A DNA stretch of 64,000 nucleotides from an uncultured delta proteobacterium (GTDB lineage Bacteria > Desulfobacterota > Desulfovibrionia > Desulfovibrionales > Desulfovibrionaceae). The stretch spans positions 1 through 64,000 of the forward strand of contig CAIMRY010000006.1 of the NCBI GenBank assembly GCA_903843965.1, written 5' to 3'. The number at the start of each line of letters is the position of its first letter. The first letter of the stretch is position 1. Shown here piece after piece: positions 41,709 to 49,057 of this stretch. The notes beneath the pieces were generated by a model. The model was not told the DNA's origin. It saw only the letters and a program-made list of their open reading frames with translations, and searched no databases. A program made the translations under genes and the position numbers.

Positions 41709-42404
41709 ATGCACCGGCAGTTCGTCACGCCCGTCGGTTCCTTTGACAGCGTCAGCCTGCGCCCGGTCTTTGACCCGGCGCTGTACCTGGTCACGGACCA
41801 GCGCCTGTGCGGGGAGAAGTCCGTGCTCGACGTGGTGGGCCTGGCCGTGCGCGGCGGGGCGACCATGGTCCAATTGCGCGAGAAGCGCCTGGACATGCGC
41901 TCCCTGGTGGACCTGGCGCGCGCGCTCAAGGGCCTGCTGGCGCCCTTCGGGGTGCCGCTTGTGATCAACGACCGGGTCGACGTGGCCCTGGCCGTGGAGG
42001 CGTGCGGGGTGCACCTGGGCCAGCACGACATGCCTGCGGAGCTGGCCCGCCACCTGCTGGGCCAGGGCGCGCTCATCGGGCTTTCCGTGGAGCGGCCCGA
42101 GCACATCCGCGAGGCCGAGCGGGTGGATGTGGACTACTACGGGGTCAGCCCGATCTTTCCCACGACCACCAAGGGCGAGCTGAAGAGCTTCTGGGGCCTG
42201 GACGGGCTGGCTGTGGCGCGCCAGGCCACCTCGCGGCCCCTTGTGGCCATCGGAGGCATAACCATTGAGAACGTGGCCGAGGTGGTGCGCGCCGGGGCCG
42301 ACGGCGTGGCCGTGGTCTCGGCCATCTGCGCCGCAGCCGACCCGCTGCGCGCGGCGGAGACCCTGGTCCAGGCCGTGCGCCAGGGCCAGGGCGGCAGACA
42401 GTAG
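41709..42404 (+). CDS. thiE: Thiamine-phosphate synthase
   Basis: A 231-residue TIM-barrel enzyme: LYLVTDQRLC, MVQLREKRLDMR, LVINDRVDVALAVEACGVHLGQHDMP, GVSPIFPTTTKGE and a phosphate-binding GADGVAVVSAI. It joins the pyrimidine and thiazole phosphates. It forms the thiamine salvage pair with thiM and is translationally linked by the 2-bp gap. Confidence 0.92.
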   Translation: MHRQFVTPVGSFDSVSLRPVFDPALYLVTDQRLCGEKSVLDVVGLAVRGGATMVQLREKRLDMRSLVDLARALKGLLAPFGVPLVINDRVDVALAVEACGVHLGQHDMPAELARHLLGQGALIGLSVERPEHIREAERVDVDYYGVSPIFPTTTKGELKSFWGLDGLAVARQATSRPLVAIGGITIENVAEVVRAGADGVAVVSAICAAADPLRAAETLVQAVRQGQGGRQ

Positions 42405-42437
42405 CCCCCCCACCCCGGCCCAGGAACGGCACCCGCG

Positions 42438-42950
42438 ATGACACCCTTCCGGACCCTTGATCTGCGCCGCGCCCGGACCCGGCTTGCGCTGGGCCTCGTG
42501 CTGGGCCTGGTTCTGGCGCTGGCTTGGTGCGGGGCTGGCCTGGCCGCCACCTCCGAGGCCTGTCTGCGGCGCTGCGTGAACACCTGCGAGGCCCGGACCG
42601 CAACCGGCGCGGACGGCGCAAACGCCACGGGCGACGCCAGCGCGGCCTGCCTGCGCCCCTGCCTGCGGGACTGCCCGGTGCACTGCGCCACAGTGGACAC
42701 AGACTGCGCCCTGGGCTGCCTGGACCACGCGCCCAAAGGCCCGCACGCCCCGGACCAGGAGTCCGGCAGCCAGCCCTGGGAGGCGGGCAACGTGCGCGGT
42801 CGGGTGGCCACCCTGGTCGGCGCCTGCGCCGCAACCTGCGAGGTCCGGCCCGACTGCCGCCCCTCGGCCTACGACCAAGGCCCGTCTGAGCTTGCGCCCC
42901 CGGAGGTCCATCGCGGCGGCGCGGGCCCGCGCCCAGGTACGGGCAACTAG
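42438..42950 (+). CDS. Exported cysteine-rich protein
   Basis: A 170-residue protein with a signal segment (residues 15-37) and about 17 cysteines, mostly paired as CxxxC: CLRRCVNTCEA, CLRPCLRDCPVHC and DCALGC. The spacing suggests two related helical hairpins held by disulfides, or a metal site. The C-terminus is Pro/Gly-rich. It starts 33 bp after thiE, but no thiamine link is known. No family is recognised. Confidence 0.6.
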   Translation: MTPFRTLDLRRARTRLALGLVLGLVLALAWCGAGLAATSEACLRRCVNTCEARTATGADGANATGDASAACLRPCLRDCPVHCATVDTDCALGCLDHAPKGPHAPDQESGSQPWEAGNVRGRVATLVGACAATCEVRPDCRPSAYDQGPSELAPPEVHRGGAGPRPGTGN

Positions 42951-43175
42951 GCACAAGCACAGCAACTGTCCGCAACGCAGCGCACTTTGCACTCACATCA
43001 GATTAGGGCATCATTTCAGTGGGCTAGGTCTACTACAACCGTCAGCAACGAGCACCGGATTTTACAACCGCAATGGTTCTCCACAACCGCAACAGGGCCC
43101 CTTGCACGCCTGGATGTGCCCGCACACCGCCCGCAGACTGACCTCCACAGGCTGCGCGCGGGAAAGGAGAGACGC

Positions 43176-44141
43176 ATGGCAGACGCAGCAACCGGATATG
43201 TCATCCGCCGCATGGAGCAAGAAGAGCTGGCCTTCGCTCTGGACCTGGCCAGGGCCGAGGGCTGGAACCCCGGCCTGCACGACGCCCAGGCCTTCTGGCA
43301 GGCCGACCCCCAGGGCCATTTCCTGGGCCTGCTCAACGGTCGGCCCGCAGCCACCATCACCGCCGTGACCTACCCGCGTGACCTGCCCGTCGACGACCGC
43401 GATGCAGGACCGGATCAGTCCTCCGGCTTCGGGTTCCTGGGCCTGTACATCGTTGCGCCGGAGCTGCGCGGGCGCGGGCTGGGCTACCGCCTCTGGGACG
43501 CGGCCCTGAGCACCCTTTCGGCCCCGACCGTGGGCCTGGACGCAGTGCTGGCCCAGCAGGACACCTACCGCAGGAGCGGTTTTGCGCTGGCCCAGCGCAA
43601 CTGCCGCTACCAGGGCCAGTTTTTGGCGCGCGGCGGGGCCGTTCCGGGCGGCGCTCTGCCCGCAGGCCTGCTGCCCCTGGACGGCTTTCCCTTTGACGAG
43701 GTGCTGGCCTATGACCGGCAATGCTTCCCGGCCCGGCGCGAGGGCTTTTTGCGGGCCTGGCTGGCCACGCCGGGGAGCATCGCCCTGGGGCTGCGGCGCG
43801 GCGGCAGGCTGGCCGGATACGGCGTGGTTCGGCCCTGCGGCCTGGGCAGCAAGATCGGGCCGCTTTTCGCCGACGACGACGCAGCCGCCCACGCCCTGTT
43901 CCACGGCCTGTGCCACGGCCTGCGCCACGGCCTTCGCCACGGCCTTCGGAAGACCGTGTCCCCGCTGGCCAAGGCCGGGCCCGTGTTCCTGGACGTGTCC
44001 CTGGCCCATGCCGGGGCCGTGCGCCTGGCCGAGGCCCACGACATGAAGCCGGTGTTCGAGACCGGGCGCATGTACCGCGGCCCGGCCCCGGAAATGGACC
44101 TGGGCCGCGTGTTCGGCATCACCAGCTTCGAGCTGGGCTGA
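43176..44141 (+). CDS. GNAT family N-acetyltransferase
   Basis: A 321-residue protein. The N-terminal GNAT domain has the acetyl-CoA segment LYIVAPELRGRGLGYRLWDAAL (residues about 92-113). The C-terminal half is a second GNAT-like domain as in YitH/HolE-type proteins. Within it, four near-identical 4-residue units (CHGLRHGLRHGLRHGLRK, residues about 246-263) show a recent tandem expansion. AAAGGAGA precedes the ATG at 43176; upstream frame extension lacks a site. Substrate unknown. Confidence 0.75.
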   Translation: MADAATGYVIRRMEQEELAFALDLARAEGWNPGLHDAQAFWQADPQGHFLGLLNGRPAATITAVTYPRDLPVDDRDAGPDQSSGFGFLGLYIVAPELRGRGLGYRLWDAALSTLSAPTVGLDAVLAQQDTYRRSGFALAQRNCRYQGQFLARGGAVPGGALPAGLLPLDGFPFDEVLAYDRQCFPARREGFLRAWLATPGSIALGLRRGGRLAGYGVVRPCGLGSKIGPLFADDDAAAHALFHGLCHGLRHGLRHGLRKTVSPLAKAGPVFLDVSLAHAGAVRLAEAHDMKPVFETGRMYRGPAPEMDLGRVFGITSFELG

Positions 44142-44375
44142 GGCGCGAGGCCAGGGAAGAGGGCGGCAGCAGGGCCACAGCATTTCCGCCGCCCGGCAAA
44201 GAATTCCACCAGGCCCCCCCGGCAGCACCCGTTTTGAATTGGGCTGAAGCCGGACAACGACATGGCCGTAGCCCCCTCCGCCGCCAGCCCCGGGAACAAA
44301 CCTGAAACGCCGCCGACAGCGCCTGCCTTGAATTGGTCCAGCGCCGGTCAAGGCAATCCAACCCCACGAAAGCAA

Positions 44376-44412
44376 AAGGCCGGAGCCCCGACACATGCGG
44401 AGCCCGGCCTTT
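44376..44412. terminator. Bidirectional terminator
   Basis: Stem AAAGGCCGG/CCGGCCTTT between the convergent GNAT and DUF362 genes, with A/T runs on both outer sides. Confidence 0.75.
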
Positions 44413-44424
44413 CGCCGGGCCAGC

Positions 44425-44515
44425 GGGCCGTGGCATCGGGCCTTGGCGTCAGGCCGTGGCATCGGGCCGTGGCATCGGGCCGTGGCGTCAGGTCTTGGCG
44501 TCGGGCCGTGCTGAC
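44425..44515. repeat. Seven 13-bp tandem repeats
   Basis: Units of GGGCCGTGGCATC with variants at positions 1, 6 and 11, in seven copies; the last is partly degenerate. It lies between the terminator and the end of the DUF362 gene. Copy number is likely to vary between strains. Confidence 0.85.
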
Positions 44516-44533
44516 GGAAATAGTCCGCTGCGC

Positions 44534-45655
44534 CTACCGGCCCCCGGAGCAGGGGCAGCCGGGCGCGGCCAGGCTCATGGCCTTTTCCGGGCACATCTCC
44601 TGGCAGCAGAAGCAGCCGATGCACAGCTCCGGGTCCACCACGGCCAGAGGCCCGGCGGGGGTGTCCACCAGGGCCAGGGCCGAAGCCGGGCACTGGGCCA
44701 CGCAGGTGCCGCAGCCGGTGCAGCGCGCCGGGTCGGCCTTGGGCCGCCTGGCGATGCTGCCCTCCAGCATCTCTTGCAGCGCCAGGGAGTGCTGGATGGC
44801 CCCGCCGTCCAGCGGCGGCAGCTTGAAGTCCGGGATGGGAGAAAGCTGGCCCAGCACCCGCAGCGTCTGGTCCGCGAACTCGCCCAGGCCCAGGCTCTGG
44901 GCGTAGGTCAGCATGCGCAGAAGCGCCGGGTCCAGGCCCATCATGCGCGAAATGACCCCGTCCAGGGCCACGGCGTTGTCCGCCGCCAGCACCTTGCCGA
45001 TCCAGCGCAGCTCGGTGCCGGCCGGGCCGTTGCCCTGCATGCCGACTACGGCGTCGACCACGAAGAAGTCCGGCGGGCGGATGCGGAACACGTCGACGAT
45101 GACCTCCTGGAAGCGCTGCGGACTGCCTGCGAGCTTGTGCAGGTGCGCCTTCTGCGCGCCGGGCAGGATGCCGTAGCTGTTTTTGAGCGCGCCGGTGAGC
45201 ACTGTCAGGCCGTGGGTCTTGAACTTGGGCAGGCTGATGAAGACATCGGCCTCCAGCACCGCGCGCGACACGCTGACCTTGGGCAGCAGGTTTGGGTCGC
45301 CCAGGGTGCTGAAGGGCAGCTCCACGGCGTCCAGGCCGATGTTCCGGTAGTGGCCGAGCGCGGCCTCGGTGAGGCCGCAGGTGGCGAAGCAGGCCTCGTT
45401 GGCGCCGTAGCCCATGAGGCCGGGGTTGTCGCCCACGGTGATGTCCGAAGCGCCCTGGTCCAGCAGGCACTCCACCACGGCGCGCAGCACCGCCGGGTGG
45501 GTGGTGATGGCCTCCTCGGGCACGCCCGCGCGCAGCACGTTGGGCTTGACGAGGACCTTGCGGCCGCGCACCGGACGCGGAAAGGCTTCAAAGGCCGCTT
45601 CCACGGCCTGGCGGCAATCCTGGTAGGTGGCGGGCTGGATGAGCACCTGGTGCAT
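44534..45655 (-). CDS. DUF362 protein with C-terminal ferredoxin domain
   Basis: A 373-residue protein. Residues 1-280 are a DUF362 domain (KVLVKPNVLRAGVPEEAITTHP, FISLPKFKTHGLTVLTGALKNSYG). Residues 303-365 carry two 4Fe-4S motifs (CTGCGTCVAQCP and CIGCFCCQEMCPEKA). Function is unknown; family members are widespread in anaerobes and presumed redox-active. The ATG at 45655 is the start of family similarity, with GGAGG about 5 bases upstream. Confidence 0.85.
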   Translation of the reverse strand: MHQVLIQPATYQDCRQAVEAAFEAFPRPVRGRKVLVKPNVLRAGVPEEAITTHPAVLRAVVECLLDQGASDITVGDNPGLMGYGANEACFATCGLTEAALGHYRNIGLDAVELPFSTLGDPNLLPKVSVSRAVLEADVFISLPKFKTHGLTVLTGALKNSYGILPGAQKAHLHKLAGSPQRFQEVIVDVFRIRPPDFFVVDAVVGMQGNGPAGTELRWIGKVLAADNAVALDGVISRMMGLDPALLRMLTYAQSLGLGEFADQTLRVLGQLSPIPDFKLPPLDGGAIQHSLALQEMLEGSIARRPKADPARCTGCGTCVAQCPASALALVDTPAGPLAVVDPELCIGCFCCQEMCPEKAMSLAAPGCPCSGGR

Positions 45656-46132
45656 GGGGGGCCTCCTGGGGCTGAGGGGGGGGTGGACGGATGGAGCGAT
45701 TTTGCTCCTGCGGGCGGGCGGCGTCAACCGGCTGGGATGTGCGGGCAAGGGTGACGGACGGATGAAAGGACCTGTGGATTCGGCTTGCGGTCCCGCGCGG
45801 ATGTTGTCCCGACAGATTGGGCGGACGGGCTGTCCGGACGTGTTGAACTGTGGGCGGGCGAGAAGATGGTCGCGCGGCAAACAGACCGGAGCCCCGCCCA
45901 CACGACGCTGGGCAAGAAAGCGGGCTCTGGCCGTGCAGATGCGGCCACGACCCGGTGCAGCCCTGTTGACGGCGGCCCCGAGAAAGGCTGGCCAGTGCGC
46001 CAACAACGTGCCCGGCTCCAGGGTTCAGGGCCGGAGGCCGCAGCCTGGTCAGTTTCCCTGGCCTGCGGCAACGGGCAACGCGTTCAGCTGCCACGCCCCA
46101 GCCAAAATTTTCGGGGTTGCCCTGGTGCGTAC
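45656..46132. other. Gene-free stretch
   Basis: About 480 GC-rich bp upstream of the DUF362 gene with no convincing frame, repeat or RNA. Confidence 0.4.
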
Positions 46133-46166
46133 AAAAAAACCGGAGCCCCCCGCGAGGGAGCCCCGG
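46133..46166 (-). terminator. Terminator of the His-rich coiled-coil gene
   Basis: Inverted repeat CCGGAGCCCCCC...GAGCCCCGG (46140-46166) followed on the minus strand by a run of seven T (46133-46139). Confidence 0.8.
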
Positions 46167-46224
46167 CCTGAATGTGCACGCTGTTGCACCCGGCGCGCCA
46201 AAATGTCGCAGCCGCCTGCGTCTG

Positions 46225-46725
46225 CTAGTAGTTGTCGCGGCCCTCGCGGTGCATGCGCCGGTCCTGGTCCCTGGGCCCGTCGTGGTCACGGCCATGCCAC
46301 TGCTCAAAGCGCGCATCGTCGTCGTGGTGGTGGCCCCGGTGATAGTCGCGCTCACCGTAGCTGCCGGTGGCCACGCCAACGACAAAGGGATCCACGCGCA
46401 GCTCGTGGGCTATCTGCCCCCAGCTCATGCCGTGGCCGCGCATGGCCTCCACGCGCCGCTCCGGCACGTGGGCGGCCCAGCTCATGGCGTGCACGCGCTC
46501 CTGCTCCAGCTCGGCCTGCTTGTGCGCCAGCCGCTCGCGGGCGCTCTCCATCTCGCGGGGCCGCTCCTGCATGATGCGCTGGAGCTGCTCCACATCGTCC
46601 AGCACCCGCTCGATGCGGTCCAGGGCCTCGTCCATGCCCGACTCGGCCCGGACCGGCGCGGCCAGCAGCAGCCCGGTCAGGCCCGCGCCAGCAAGCAGCG
46701 TGGCCACAAATTTTGCGCTTTTCAT
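46225..46725 (-). CDS. Periplasmic coiled-coil protein with His-rich tail
   Basis: A 166-residue protein with a signal peptide (cleavage near VRAES, residue 27), a helical segment (residues 30-80, RIERVLDDVEQLQRIMQERP) and a tail rich in His and Asp (YHRGHHHDDDARF, then RDHDG and RMHREGRDNY) that probably binds metal. AGGAG lies before the ATG. No family name is certain. Confidence 0.55.
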   Translation of the reverse strand: MKSAKFVATLLAGAGLTGLLLAAPVRAESGMDEALDRIERVLDDVEQLQRIMQERPREMESARERLAHKQAELEQERVHAMSWAAHVPERRVEAMRGHGMSWGQIAHELRVDPFVVGVATGSYGERDYHRGHHHDDDARFEQWHGRDHDGPRDQDRRMHREGRDNY

Positions 46726-46926
46726 CCGTGTGCTCCTGTTGTGTTCCAGTTATGCGCCCCTGGTGCGCAAAACCTTGCGCAGAGTCCAACAGGGAACGCC
46801 GTGTGCCGTCATGGGAGCATAAACAGTGCCACGCGCGGCGCGGCGACGGGAATCCTGTTGGGGCCCTGGCCTGTTCCTGGTCCGGCGTCTGGACCTACTC
46901 CTGGCCCGGCTTCTCGAACTGCTTCT

Positions 46927-46995
46927 GGCCCGGCCTGGCCCGGCCAGGCTTCTTCTTCAGTCAGAATCCGTGGCGGGAGTATTCCCTGTCGCGGC
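46927..46995. repeat. 69-bp direct repeat, left copy
   Basis: Identical over 69 bp to 47689-47757. It contains the last 11 codons, stop and hairpin terminator of the histone-deacetylase-family gene, here cut off from that gene. Confidence 0.9.
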
Positions 46996-47676
46996 ACACA
47001 ATTCTTCGTCATCTTCCATCGATTGCCAGTGCCCACACAACTCGCAAGCCCCACCTTGCCAAGGAACTGTCTGTGCACCGCATTCATCACATTCGACGGC
47101 ACTCACACCCTGCGCCCGAAATGATGCTTCAAGTCGAGCGCCATGTGCGCTGTTAAATTCGTTAAGCTCGTTAAGGAGCACAGACCAAGTGTCATCCGTT
47201 TTAAGTACTGATGAAAGATCGATGTCGAGCTCTGACTTTGCAAAAGAAAAAGTGAAGGATAGGGCGTTTGCAACGATTAATCTCGCGTCCTTTTCCGTCG
47301 TCTCCCATTCATAGTGCTCAATCGCATTTCGTGCGCGGCGCAGTGATTCAATCATCACAACGTCTTTGTCAGAAAAAATTACACCCCCTACGGTCGTTAG
47401 CCTTGATATTGCGGTATTAGTATTAACCGTCTCTGCATCAAGACTTGGAAATTTATCAACATTTTTCCAAACGAATGCAGGGTTGATGCGCCGCAAGCGC
47501 TCCTTTAATAGCAACTCTACGCTATGGGCCGCATGCGAGATGGCATGTTTTAGCCTCGTATGGTCGGTACCAATATCTTTCCACGCAAGCAATTGAACAG
47601 CCTGCATGAGTGAGGTTGCGGCATTATCAAGCAGAGTGAACTTAACCTTCCGAGACAGTCGCGTGGGGTGCATCAT
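46957..47676 (-). CDS. HEPN-domain protein with C-terminal zinc ribbon, putative RNase/defence gene
   Basis: A 239-residue protein. Residues 15-145 are helical, with LRRARNAIEHYEW holding the HEPN motif R-x4-H (R116, H121). Residues 196-214 form a CxxC...CxxC zinc ribbon (CDECG, CELCG). HEPN proteins are often toxin or abortive-infection RNases; a lone gene of this type is a defence candidate. Its last 13 codons come from the 69-bp repeat read in a frame not used by the deacetylase gene. It is markedly AT-rich. GGGGAGA precedes the double ATG at 47676. No paired MNT gene is present. Confidence 0.65.
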   Translation of the reverse strand: MMHPTRLSRKVKFTLLDNAATSLMQAVQLLAWKDIGTDHTRLKHAISHAAHSVELLLKERLRRINPAFVWKNVDKFPSLDAETVNTNTAISRLTTVGGVIFSDKDVVMIESLRRARNAIEHYEWETTEKDARLIVANALSFTFSFAKSELDIDLSSVLKTDDTWSVLLNELNEFNSAHGARLEASFRAQGVSAVECDECGAQTVPWQGGACELCGHWQSMEDDEELCAATGNTPATDSD

Positions 47677-47688
47677 TATCGTCTCCCC
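46996..47688. mobile_element. 693-bp single-gene insertion behind the deacetylase gene
   Basis: AT-rich DNA carrying only the HEPN gene, bounded by exact 69-bp direct repeats of the target 3' end. The target gene keeps its full end and terminator. No transposase or integrase is inside, so it was mobilised in trans or by recombination. Confidence 0.65.
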
Positions 47689-47757
47689 GGCCCGGCCTGG
47701 CCCGGCCAGGCTTCTTCTTCAGTCAGAATCCGTGGCGGGAGTATTCCCTGTCGCGGC
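47689..47757. repeat. 69-bp direct repeat, right copy
   Basis: The copy still joined to the deacetylase gene. It contains the terminator-like hairpin GCCTGGC-CCG-GCCAGGC. Confidence 0.9.
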
Positions 47758-49054
47758 GGTTGATGAACTGGGCATAGCGGTAGCCCTCCTTGACCTGGGC
47801 CTCTTCGTAGATGCTGTAGCCCAGGCTGCGGCAGGCGTCGCAGGCGTGCAGCGGAATCTCAATCCCTAAGCAGGCCGGGTTTTTGGTGGTGCGGCTGACG
47901 ATCTTCAACAAACCACGACAAGAACCGCAAAGGTACAGCTCCTCGGTCTGGGCCTCGGTGATGTCGTCGGTGTCGTAGTAGATGTTCTTGTGGCGCACGA
48001 ACCAGTCGCCGCTGTCCTGATGGACCACGAAGCCGTCCGTGGATTCGGCGGGCGGGTGGAAGTAGACGTTGGGGATGGTGTCGCACAAACGTTCGATGTA
48101 CTCGGCCAGGTCCGGCCGCTGGCGGTGGCGTACGGCGTCGAAGGCGGGCTCGCGCACGCCGGAGTAGTCCAGCCCGGCCAGCGACAGGGCGATGCCGAGG
48201 TTCACGTACGGCAGCGCGCCCTGGATGGCGTACCCGCCCTCCAGCACGGCCAGGTCGGGCTTCAAGAGCTCGGTCATGCGCGCGTAGCCCTGGGCCGTCA
48301 GGTTCATGTTGGTGATGGGGTCGGTGAAGTGGTTGTCCTGCCCGGCGGAGTTGACCACGATCTCCGGCGCGAAGTCGCGCAAGATGGGCAGCACGATGCG
48401 CTCCATGACCATGAGGTAGCCCTCGTCGCCGGTGCCCGGCGGCAGGGGGATGTTGATGGTGCGCCCCAGCGCCCCTGGCCCGCCGCAGTCGGCGGGGAAG
48501 CCGGTGCCGGGGTACAGGGTGCGGCCGTCCTGGTGCAGCGAGATGAAGAGCACGTCCGGGTCGTGCCAGTAGATGTCCTGGGTGCCGTCGCCGTGGTGGC
48601 AGTCGGTGTCGACCACGGCGATTTTCTTCACGCCGTACTTCTCGCGCAGGTGCTCAATCATCACTGCTTCGATGTTGATGTTGCAGAACCCGCGCGAGCC
48701 CTGCACCACCTTCATGGCGTGGTGGCCGGGCGGGCGCACCAGGGCGAAGGCGCGCTTGTGGCGGCCGGTCATGACCAGGTCGGCTGCGGTGATGGTGCCG
48801 CCCGCGGCCACCATGTGCGAGCGCGTGGCCACGGCCTCCACCTCGGGGAAGCAGAAGTGCGCGCGCTCCACGTCCTCGCGGGTGGCCACGCCGGGCTTGT
48901 GCTCGTCCACGCCCTCGATGTCGAACAGACCCTCTTCCTTGAGCTGGTCCTGGGTGTACAGCAGGCGCTCCTCGCGCTCCGGGTGCGTGGGCGAGATGCT
49001 CCAGTCAAAAGCCGGAAACAGGATGATCCCCAGGCTGTCTTTCGCTCCCTGCAT
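47723..49054 (-). CDS. Histone deacetylase family protein (acetoin/acetylpolyamine type)
   Basis: A 443-residue zinc hydrolase. Motifs of the arginase/deacetylase fold are present: RPPGHHAMK, the metal-binding VVDTDCHHGDGTQDIYW, SAGQDNH and LEGGYAIQG. The C-terminal 110 residues add a cysteine-containing region (LCGSCRGLL, HACDACRSLG) that may bind a second zinc and is not part of the core fold. It would deacetylate small molecules or proteins. It starts 3 bp after the hydantoinase stop, so the two are an operon. Confidence 0.85.
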   Translation of the reverse strand: MQGAKDSLGIILFPAFDWSISPTHPEREERLLYTQDQLKEEGLFDIEGVDEHKPGVATREDVERAHFCFPEVEAVATRSHMVAAGGTITAADLVMTGRHKRAFALVRPPGHHAMKVVQGSRGFCNINIEAVMIEHLREKYGVKKIAVVDTDCHHGDGTQDIYWHDPDVLFISLHQDGRTLYPGTGFPADCGGPGALGRTINIPLPPGTGDEGYLMVMERIVLPILRDFAPEIVVNSAGQDNHFTDPITNMNLTAQGYARMTELLKPDLAVLEGGYAIQGALPYVNLGIALSLAGLDYSGVREPAFDAVRHRQRPDLAEYIERLCDTIPNVYFHPPAESTDGFVVHQDSGDWFVRHKNIYYDTDDITEAQTEELYLCGSCRGLLKIVSRTTKNPACLGIEIPLHACDACRSLGYSIYEEAQVKEGYRYAQFINRRDREYSRHGF

Positions 49055-49057
49055 GGC

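Noticed and set aside
44425-44515. CRISPR-like array
   Set aside because: Units are 13 bp and directly adjacent, with no spacers; it is a minisatellite.
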